The notes beneath the pieces were generated by a model that was not told the DNA's origin, made no database searches, and saw only the letters and a program-made list of their open reading frames with translations. From the NCBI GenBank assembly GCA_020048935.1, contig JAIFLS010000213.1, positions 1 through 8,947 of the forward strand: DNA of 8,947 nucleotides, given 5' to 3'. Shown piece after piece: positions 1 through 5,104 of this stretch (position 1 is its first letter; the number at the start of each line of letters is the position of its first letter). The DNA comes from a bacterium (GTDB lineage Bacteria > Verrucomicrobiota > Kiritimatiellia > UBA8416). A program made the translations under genes and the position numbers.

Positions 1-2
1 GT

Positions 3-914
3 GATAATTCCACGGACAATACAGAAGCCTTCTCGTCCTGCCTCGACGCAATCATCAAGGCAGGGGGTGGCCGTATGCACATTCCGGCAGGCGTCTATTG
101 CGGTAAAATTATTATACCTGGCACAAAAGACTGGATCACGGTGGAGATTACCGGCGAGAACGAACCGACACCGGTCTTCGGAACCATTGGATCATTTCCT
201 TTTCCGGCGAACGGCACGATCATCAAGTGCCTCGCCAAATCTGGTCCTGCCGTCATCGCCGCGGCGCCGTCACCCGAGACGTTGTACATGGGCTTCTCAG
301 GGGCCTATGTGGTTATCCGGAACCTCGATATCAGAACCTATGACAATCCCGGCATCAGTGGCATCGATCTGCAGCACGCGGTGCAATGTAAGCTCGAGAG
401 TGTGTTCGTCAACACGGACATCTATAACGTGCAGGCATCCGAACCCACGCTTGGCACCAGCGGGATCATCACCCCGGCGAACAACAACGGGGCGCTGACC
501 CTCCTTCGAAATGTGGTCGTCACCGGGTATCACACCGGGATCCTTGTCAACGAACACACCGACGGTGACAACATCAATCTCGGCAGCAACATCAACGCCT
601 TGCATTTTGCCTTCGGTCACCACGCTTCGCGCTTCGGGCGCGTTGGATCCCAGCGCTGCACCCACAACGTGACGGTATCCGGGAGACATGCATTCTGCAT
701 TGACCAACTGGATATCGAAATCGCCGGCCCACGCCAGACCGACAAGAAGAACGAATGGCAGGCCACGCGGTTCAATATCAATGATCCCGAAAACCTTGGC
801 ATTGGCGACGTCAACTACTGGGTTGTCGAAGGTAATGTCGGCGCCGTCGAGAAATTCACCCGCAACGGCGGCAAGGGAATCCGCGCCAGGCGAATCGGTG
901 CCGAGCAGTTCTGA
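3..914 (+). CDS. Right-handed beta-helix (pectate-lyase-fold) protein, 5' partial
   Basis: The reading frame is open from the first complete codon at position 3 to a TGA at 912-914, so the gene starts before the window. The ATG at 75 is internal: the residues before it (DNSTDNTEAF, then AGGGRMHIPAGVY) are the usual N-terminal signature of the Pectate_lyase_3 type of beta-helix, in which a D-x-T-D-N-T-x-A-F stretch precedes a G-G-G-x-x-x-x-P-x-G-x-Y turn. Short beta-strand repeats follow, such as YVVIRNLDIRTY, CKLESVFVN, LTLLRNVVVTGYHTGILV and HNVTVSGRHAFCIDQLDIEI, as expected for stacked coils. Known members bind or cleave polysaccharides or serve as phage or surface proteins. No catalytic residues can be assigned. 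With hydrolases downstream, a glycan-binding, lyase or epimerase role is possible but is inference. A 318-base gap separates it from the next gene, so it may belong to a different transcript. Confidence 0.75.
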   Translation, partial: DNSTDNTEAFSSCLDAIIKAGGGRMHIPAGVYCGKIIIPGTKDWITVEITGENEPTPVFGTIGSFPFPANGTIIKCLAKSGPAVIAAAPSPETLYMGFSGAYVVIRNLDIRTYDNPGISGIDLQHAVQCKLESVFVNTDIYNVQASEPTLGTSGIITPANNNGALTLLRNVVVTGYHTGILVNEHTDGDNINLGSNINALHFAFGHHASRFGRVGSQRCTHNVTVSGRHAFCIDQLDIEIAGPRQTDKKNEWQATRFNINDPENLGIGDVNYWVVEGNVGAVEKFTRNGGKGIRARRIGAEQF

Positions 915-932
915 ATAATGGGGACAAAGCCA

Positions 933-951
933 GCCGCCCTCTCGGGGTGGC
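933..951 (+). terminator. Possible hairpin after the beta-helix gene
   Basis: Bases 933-939 pair with 945-951 (six Watson-Crick pairs and one G-T wobble, GCCGCCC against GGGTGGC), starting 18 bases after the stop codon at 914. The stem is GC-rich with a 5-base loop. The bases that follow are A-rich (AAAAA) instead of a T-run, so it does not meet the usual rule for an intrinsic terminator on this strand. It could stabilise an mRNA 3' end or be chance. Confidence 0.2.
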
Positions 952-982
952 AAAAACGAGTTGGTAACTATTGGAGTATATT

Positions 983-1010
983 CACCACAAAGAACGCAGA
1001 GAACACAAAG
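983..1010. repeat. 9-bp-period purine-rich tandem repeat
   Basis: From 986 the sequence steps in units of nine: CACAAAGAA (986-994), CGCAGAGAA (995-1003) and a partial CACAAAG (1004-1010), preceded by CAC. The middle unit differs at two positions. It resembles a family of 'ACCACAGAGAACACAGAG'-like intergenic repeats that I recall from many environmental bacterial genomes; this is recollection, not a search result. No function is known to me. Confidence 0.55.
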
Positions 1011-1068
1011 TGGAATGCACTTGTAGCTTGGGATCGGCCCCTATTCTATCGCACAAAGATTAGATATT

Positions 1069-1190
1069 ATTCGTTGCGTTCCTGATTCGTTGTGTAAACG
1101 CTGCGACGCATCAGATCAAAAATAAAACCACCCATATTCTGCGAAGTCTGTCCCCCAGTATTTTCACAACGAATGAGGCACGCAACGAAT
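1069..1190. repeat. 26-bp near-perfect inverted repeat of doubled ATTCGTTG units
   Basis: The left arm (1069-1094) and the right arm (1165-1190) are reverse complements at 24 of 26 positions; only 1080/1179 and 1084/1175 fail to pair. Each arm holds two copies of ATTCGTTG on the same strand, 16 bases apart: 1069-1076 and 1085-1092 on plus, and 1167-1174 and 1183-1190 on minus. The six-base spacer between copies is also largely conserved between arms (4 of 6). The central loop is 70 bases. As RNA or single-stranded DNA this would form a long stable stem ending 42 bases before the next start codon. It could be a structured leader, a paired operator or a small mobile palindrome; nothing decides between them. 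Confidence 0.75.
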
Positions 1191-1215
1191 TTAAAGTTAT
1201 AGGCAATGTTTTCAT

Positions 1216-1222
1216 AAAGGAG
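1216..1222 (+). promoter_or_regulatory. Ribosome binding site for the alpha/beta-hydrolase-like gene
   Basis: AAAGGAG lies 10 bases before the ATG at 1233. It supports that start and marks the beginning of the hydrolase operon after the repeat-rich gap. Confidence 0.7.
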
Positions 1223-1232
1223 CGTTAGCAGA

Positions 1233-1838
1233 ATGATTCAGGCGAAACCGATTCTTGTCTTTCTACCGGCCACGGAGCCGGGCAACTGTAATTACGGGGA
1301 GATTCCCGAAAGCGTCGCCTTGTTCCCGGAGCTTGCTGTGCGCCAGGTTCACTACCCGAAGCTTGTCTGGTACAACCGGGAGGTGCAGGATGAGGCGATT
1401 GCGCAGATCCGCACATGGAATATGTCGTCGATTATCCTTGCCGGCTTCAGCAAGTCGGGGCTTGGGGCCTGGAACATTGCGCGACAGATTCCCGAGTTGG
1501 TGGCAGGGACGATAATCTTCGATGCGCCCGTGGCGCGTGACACCCTGCCACCCTGGGAGACGGCTCCGTTCTATAAAGACGATGCAGCATGGCAGGAAGA
1601 TCTGCCGCTGCGCACCTGTGGGCATTTCAAGACAGCCATGCGGACCGATCACCGGCTTGTGCTGATCTCCGGCGCGGCGTTTCATCCGGAGATGTGCATA
1701 CTGTCCGATAAATTGTCGGGAATGGGCATGCGACATGTGTTCCTGCCCCGCCCGGACATGAAGCATCACTGGAATGCAGGATGGATTGAAGAGGGCTTGA
1801 ATACAATGAGAAGTGCGGTTGGATCCCATGCAGGATGA
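1233..1838 (+). CDS. Small alpha/beta-hydrolase-like protein (possible esterase)
   Basis: The 201-residue protein has a hydrophobic first strand (PILVFLPAT, residues 6-14), then SSIILAGFSKSGLGAW at 65-80. That segment looks like the strand and nucleophile elbow of an alpha/beta hydrolase, with Ser73 as the nucleophile. The elbow reads G-F-S-K-S, so the last Gly of G-x-S-x-G is Ser here, followed by Gly76. Later strands are AGTIIFDAPV (91-100) and RLVLISGAAF (141-150). A C-terminal HHW (178-180) supplies the likely catalytic His. The acid is unclear: Asp97 follows the strand after the elbow, and Glu153 is another candidate. At about 200 residues it is a minimal form without a lid domain, and no signal peptide is seen. 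Its stop overlaps an unused ATG of the next gene (ATGA, 1835-1838). In this cluster a deacylase acting on decorated sugars is plausible, but the substrate is not shown. Confidence 0.6.
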   Translation: MIQAKPILVFLPATEPGNCNYGEIPESVALFPELAVRQVHYPKLVWYNREVQDEAIAQIRTWNMSSIILAGFSKSGLGAWNIARQIPELVAGTIIFDAPVARDTLPPWETAPFYKDDAAWQEDLPLRTCGHFKTAMRTDHRLVLISGAAFHPEMCILSDKLSGMGMRHVFLPRPDMKHHWNAGWIEEGLNTMRSAVGSHAG

Positions 1839-1845
1839 GGCAGAA

Positions 1846-1851
1846 AGGAAG
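1846..1851 (+). promoter_or_regulatory. Ribosome binding site deciding the UroD-like start
   Basis: AGGAAG lies 7 bases before the ATG at 1859. The frame could also start at 1835, where ATGA overlaps the upstream stop, but that ATG has no good purine-rich site at proper distance and would add only MRQKGSSR, which looks unlike a domain start. The start at 1859 is preferred. Confidence 0.6.
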
Positions 1852-1858
1852 TAGTCGC

Positions 1859-2938
1859 ATGAGTATTGATTTCAATGCTGACCGCTGGTTGGCGGTAAAG
1901 AGGAATTATGGTGCATGGTGGAAGGGCGAGCTTGAACGCCCGCTGATACCCCTGATCCTTCGCGACCGCGATCCCGGTCGTCCCCAACCGGATGTGCCTT
2001 TGTTGAAGCAATCCACCTGTGCCGATCTCACCATTTCTGCAGACCGGCTGATAGACCGGATCGACTACGAACTTTCGTCGTTTAGTTTTCTCGGGGATGC
2101 CTTCCCCTCTGTCGGCATGGCCTGCTTTGGCCCGGGCGTCCTCGCCGCTTTCCTCGGCGCCAGGCTCGACAACTCGACCGGAAGAGTCTGGTTTCATGCT
2201 CCGGACGAACGCGATATCCGTGGCCTTCACTTCACGTTCAACCCCGACAATCTGTGGTTCCGTCGGGTCTCTGACATCTACGCGGCCGGCATGAGGCGCT
2301 GGCAGGGGCAGGTGCTCATGGAAATGACCGACATGGGCGGGATCCTGGATGTGCTGTCGACATTTCGTCCCTCTGATAAACTCCTCCTGGATCTCTACGA
2401 CCATCCCGAGGAGGTGACCCGGCTGAGCTGGGAACTGCACGAGGCCTGGTTTGATTGCTACGAGGCGTTGAACAATAGCCTGCAACCGTACAACCCCGGC
2501 TACTCGGACTGGTCCGGTATCTACTCGGCCTTGCCCAGCTACATCCCCCAGTGCGACTTCTGCTACATGATCGGGCCGGACATGTTCGATGATTTCGTGA
2601 AGCCGGAACTGGCCGCAACCTGCAGCAGGCTGCCGCATACAATCTATCATCTCGACGGGACGGGTCAGCTCCCGCACTTGGACTCGCTTCTGACGATAAA
2701 CCCCCTTAAAGCCGTCCAGTGGGTGCCGGGCACTGGCAAGCCGGACTGCTCGAACTGGCCTGATGTCTACAGGAAGATAAAAGCGGCCGGCAAGCTGATG
2801 CAGCTTTACGGGGATTTTGATGTGCTCGATGCAGTCTCCATGCAACTGGGTTCAGCGCGTGGAATCCATCTCCGGGATGCTGTCGCCAGCGATAGGGAAT
2901 CGGCTGCCAGAAGCCTGGCAAGACATGGGATCGAGTAG
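1859..2938 (+). CDS. Uroporphyrinogen decarboxylase (URO-D)-like family protein
   Basis: From the ATG at 1859 the protein has 359 residues, close to the usual length of HemE/MtaA-like TIM barrels. Features I associate with a UroD-like subfamily seen near glycoside hydrolases are an acidic/aromatic N-terminus (WWKGELERPLIPL, about 20-32), MEMTDMGGILDVLSTFR (154-170), a cysteine pair QCDFC (231-235) before IGPDMFDDFVKPEL, then YHLDGTGQLPHLD (263-275) and AVQWVPGTG (285-293). Genuine haem-pathway UroD carries different N-terminal substrate-binding motifs, which I do not see, so haem synthesis is unlikely. Related MtaA/CmuA proteins are zinc- and corrinoid-linked methyltransferases. His264, Asp266, Cys232 and Cys235 could bind a metal, but the classical H-x-C motif is not present. 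A role in demethylating a methylated sugar is a hypothesis only. It starts about 20 bases after the hydrolase-like gene and is followed 55 bases later by the glycosidase, so it is very probably cotranscribed. Confidence 0.75.
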   Translation: MSIDFNADRWLAVKRNYGAWWKGELERPLIPLILRDRDPGRPQPDVPLLKQSTCADLTISADRLIDRIDYELSSFSFLGDAFPSVGMACFGPGVLAAFLGARLDNSTGRVWFHAPDERDIRGLHFTFNPDNLWFRRVSDIYAAGMRRWQGQVLMEMTDMGGILDVLSTFRPSDKLLLDLYDHPEEVTRLSWELHEAWFDCYEALNNSLQPYNPGYSDWSGIYSALPSYIPQCDFCYMIGPDMFDDFVKPELAATCSRLPHTIYHLDGTGQLPHLDSLLTINPLKAVQWVPGTGKPDCSNWPDVYRKIKAAGKLMQLYGDFDVLDAVSMQLGSARGIHLRDAVASDRESAARSLARHGIE

Positions 2939-2982
2939 AAGGAAACTGAATGCAGGTACCTTGGCTCATAAGAAAATCCGAT

Positions 2983-2990
2983 AAAAGGAG
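2983..2990 (+). promoter_or_regulatory. Closely spaced ribosome binding site of the GHL6-like gene
   Basis: AAAAGGAG ends only 3 bases before the ATG at 2994, tighter than the usual 5-9. No ATG, GTG or TTG occurs in frame before the conserved VGIHFDFHAG block, so the start at 2994 stands despite the short spacing. Confidence 0.55.
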
Positions 2991-2993
2991 AAT

Positions 2994-4973
2994 ATGAATA
3001 AGAAAGGCGAATCCAAACCGCGAATCAAACGCTCGGAAGCATTTGTCGGCATACACTTTGACTTCCATGCTGGCATGGACTGTACGGAGGTTGGCAAGAG
3101 CCTGACACGCAGGATGCTGCGGGACATGCTTGAGCGCGTAAAGCCGGACTTCGTTCAGTGCGACTGCAAGGGGCATCCCGGCCTGGCCAGTTACCCCACG
3201 AAGGTCGGAACGCCTGCCCCCGGATTCGTCCGCGACCCTTTGAGAATGTGGCGGGAAGTGACTGCCGAGTACGGTGTGAGTCTCTATATGCATTACTCGG
3301 GGGTAGTTGATCACGCGGCTTGCGACGAGCATCCGGAATGGGCCGCGTGCCAACCGGATGGCAAGCCGTGGAAGGGCGTGACATCCGTGTTCGGGCCCTA
3401 CGTCGATGCGAGGATGATCCCCATGTTCAAGGAGTTGGTGGACAGGTACGGCATCGATGGAGTCTGGATTGACGGCGAATGCTGGGGCGTCGAAATGGAT
3501 TACAGCAATCATGCTCGAATCGCCTGGAAGAAAGCTACTGGGCTGGACACGATGCCCGCTGAACGGGGCGACAGGCACTTCGAGCGTTTCCGTAGTTTTC
3601 AACGGAAGGCGTTCCGGGATTACGTCAGTCACTACGTCAACGAGATGCATGCCTACGCACCCGGACTGGAAATTGCCAGCAACTGGGCGTTTACCGCACA
3701 TATGCCCGAACCCGTAAAGATCGATCTCGATTTCCTCTCGGGCGATATCACCCCGCAGAATGCCTTGACCGAAGCGCTGATGGATTCCCGGTTACTGGCC
3801 CAGCAAGGCAAGCCGTGGGATCTGATGTCGTGGTCGTTCAATGGCAAGTGGGGAGAGCCGGCCCAGACCACGAAAACCGCGGTTCAGCTTCAGCAGGAGG
3901 CGGGAGTCGTCATGGCGGCCGGAGGCGGCTTCCAGGCCTACTTCACACAGAAGAGGGATGCCTCCATCTATCCTTGGACGATGAACATAATGGCGGAAGT
4001 CGCGGCGTTCTGCCGCGCGCGGCAGCCGTTTTGCCAGGGGGCGCGTCCGGTCCCCCAGATTGGCCTTATCCTGTCACGTGAGGCGTACTACAAGCACATC
4101 GACAAGCTGATGCGTCCGTGGGGCGGGGTGTACCAGGCATTCCGGGGCACGTTGTGCTGCCTGCTCGATGGTCAGAACGTCGTTGATATCGTGATGGATC
4201 ACAACCTTGAGACCAACATCGGGCGCTACCCGCTGCTCGTGCTGCCGGAATGGAAAGCGATAGGCACGAAACTCAAACGCTTGCTCCTCGAGTATGTGAG
4301 GAATGGAGGCCAGCTGCTGGTGCTTGGCACGGAACCTACCAGGCTCTTCGCCAAGGAACTCAAGATTTCGCTCAAGGGTAAGCCAATCGAACAGGGCCGC
4401 TACATCGAGTTGGATGGCTGCATGGGCGGCGTGTTCACGACAATCCAGGAGATCTCGGCCTGTCACGGGACTACGGTTGCCGGATGGCTCTATCGTGGCA
4501 ACGAACCCAAGGGTGCGCGTATGCCTGCTGCCGTCGTGACGGCGCTGGGCCGTGGTCGGATTGCTGCTATTCCGATGGATGTCGGCCATCGCTATGGAAG
4601 TAGCCGGACCACGGTGCTGAGAGACTTTGTTGATGGGCTCATCAAGCAGCTCATGCCCGAACCGGTCGTCGCTGTGACGGGATCACATTCGGTTGCCGTC
4701 TCCCTGATGCGCAAGGGGAATGGCATATTTATACACTTCAACAACCTCGCCGGGGGTAGGGAAGCCAATAGCACGACGTTCAGCGAGGTCCCGGCTACCG
4801 GGCCGCTTGAGCTGAGGCTGCGGCTTGAGGCCCCGCCGTCCTCCATCCTGATGCGTCCGGGCAATCGGCCCCTCAAGTGGACGGAGGAAGGGGATCAGGT
4901 TGTGGTTCGGGTCCCGCGCGTGGAGATTCACGACATCGTTGAGGTCCGGTATTACAGCCGTTCCAAGGGATGA
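2994..4973 (+). CDS. GHL6/GH29/GH151-like glycoside hydrolase (putative alpha-L-fucosidase-like)
   Basis: The 659-residue protein shows three parts. Residues about 15-345 look like a TIM-barrel hydrolase: VGIHFDFHAG (18-27), KPDFVQCDCKGHPG (50-63), YGVSLYMHYSGVVDH (93-107), YGIDGVWIDGECWG (152-165) and IASNWAF (227-233). Asp160 in the W-I-D-G motif sits where the nucleophile lies in GH29-type fucosidases (W-F-D-G). Residues about 352-560 (PQIGLILSREAYY, LLDGQNVVDIVMD, LLVLPEWKAIG, YVRNGGQLLVLG) match the GH42-type trimerisation domain, a Rossmann-like fold. The rest is a beta-rich C-terminus. This order fits the 'hypothetical glycosyl hydrolase 6' family and GH151 alpha-L-fucosidases. No signal peptide is seen, so a cytoplasmic exo-glycosidase is likely. 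The sugar specificity, and the acid/base residue, are not determined. A beta-galactosidase-like activity is the main alternative. Confidence 0.7.
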   Translation: MNKKGESKPRIKRSEAFVGIHFDFHAGMDCTEVGKSLTRRMLRDMLERVKPDFVQCDCKGHPGLASYPTKVGTPAPGFVRDPLRMWREVTAEYGVSLYMHYSGVVDHAACDEHPEWAACQPDGKPWKGVTSVFGPYVDARMIPMFKELVDRYGIDGVWIDGECWGVEMDYSNHARIAWKKATGLDTMPAERGDRHFERFRSFQRKAFRDYVSHYVNEMHAYAPGLEIASNWAFTAHMPEPVKIDLDFLSGDITPQNALTEALMDSRLLAQQGKPWDLMSWSFNGKWGEPAQTTKTAVQLQQEAGVVMAAGGGFQAYFTQKRDASIYPWTMNIMAEVAAFCRARQPFCQGARPVPQIGLILSREAYYKHIDKLMRPWGGVYQAFRGTLCCLLDGQNVVDIVMDHNLETNIGRYPLLVLPEWKAIGTKLKRLLLEYVRNGGQLLVLGTEPTRLFAKELKISLKGKPIEQGRYIELDGCMGGVFTTIQEISACHGTTVAGWLYRGNEPKGARMPAAVVTALGRGRIAAIPMDVGHRYGSSRTTVLRDFVDGLIKQLMPEPVVAVTGSHSVAVSLMRKGNGIFIHFNNLAGGREANSTTFSEVPATGPLELRLRLEAPPSSILMRPGNRPLKWTEEGDQVVVRVPRVEIHDIVEVRYYSRSKG

Positions 4974-5002
4974 CCAAATGGCTGTGTCCCGATTTATCGA
5001 GT

Positions 5003-5073
5003 CAGGATTACAGGATTGGCAGGATCATAATTGGTTGATACAGCGTATTTATCCCGTGTATCCTGTAATCCTG
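5003..5073. repeat. CAGGATTA repeat arranged as an inverted repeat
   Basis: Three copies of CAGGAT start at 5003, 5011 and 5020, spaced 8 and 9 bases apart. The opposite strand carries the same kind of array: bases 5003-5016 are the exact reverse complement of 5060-5073 (14 of 14). Pairing continues imperfectly inward (5022-5025 with 5051-5054), and a TCGA lies just outside each arm (4998-5001 and 5074-5077). The loop between the perfect arms is 43 bases. It fills most of the 131-base gap between two hydrolase genes. No T-run follows, so it is not a standard terminator. It resembles 'CAGGATTAACAGGAT' repeats that I recall from many environmental genomes, without having searched. Confidence 0.75.
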
Positions 5074-5104
5074 TCGAAATAACAATGAGAGGATCAGCAA
5101 GAGT

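Larger units (their letters stand above)
914..1162. repeat. Imperfect short inverted repeat (TGGGGACA type)
   Basis: The left arm, 914-928, reads AATAATGGGGACAAA. The right arm, 1147-1162, read on the opposite strand, is AATACTGGGGGACAGA. They agree at 13 positions with two mismatches and one extra G. Together they bracket about 220 bases that include the 9-bp tandem repeat and one arm of the ATTCGTTG inverted repeat. The left arm overlaps the last base of the upstream stop codon. Such ends could mark a small non-autonomous element, but there is no visible target-site duplication and the match is short. Confidence 0.3.
915..1232. other. Gene-free, repeat-rich intergenic region
   Basis: This 318-base stretch has no credible reading frame on either strand; the frames crossing it are short or run out of neighbouring genes. 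It is more AT-rich than the flanking genes. It contains a small GC-rich hairpin (933-951), a 9-bp-period tandem repeat (983-1010), a long inverted repeat (arms 1069-1094 and 1165-1190) and a weaker inverted pair (914-928 and 1147-1162). I see no convincing sigma-70 promoter. A promoter for the downstream operon is nevertheless expected here, because this is the largest gap in the window. Confidence 0.7.

Noticed and set aside
1..498. Frame-1 open frame at the window start
   Set aside because: Its product is rich in Arg, Ser and Pro with no fold signature, while frame 3 over the same bases encodes the beta-helix protein.
983..1010. CRISPR array
   Set aside because: The repeat unit is only 9 bases and contiguous, without spacers.
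1021..1049. Possible sigma-70 promoter (TTGTAG, 17-base spacer, TTCTAT)
   Set aside because: The spacing is right but each hexamer matches the consensus at only three of six positions, which is not above chance in AT-rich intergenic DNA.
1069..1200. Integron attC site
   Set aside because: The palindromic layout invites the idea, but I could not find paired core sites of the GTTRRRY/RYYYAAC type at the ends, and no integrase or cassette array is present.
1766..2845. Long minus-strand open frame (359 codons) opposite the UroD-like gene
   Set aside because: The plus-strand frame encodes a recognisable conserved protein with a good start. The minus frame gives a protein without recognisable motifs and overlaps two real genes.
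2706..3701. Minus-strand open frame (331 codons) spanning the UroD-like/GHL6-like junction
   Set aside because: It covers parts of two well-supported plus-strand genes and their gap, has no recognisable motifs, and is a typical antisense shadow in GC-rich DNA.
5003..5080. Intrinsic terminator between the GHL6-like and GH38-like genes
   Set aside because: The dyad has a long loop and is followed by AAATAACAATG, with no T-run. A weak effect on transcription is possible but the standard criteria fail.
4900..5082. Small plus-strand open frame (60 codons) across the end of the GHL6-like gene and the repeat
   Set aside because: Half of it lies inside the upstream gene in another frame and the rest translates the CAGGATTA repeat. 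No ribosome binding site or motif supports it.
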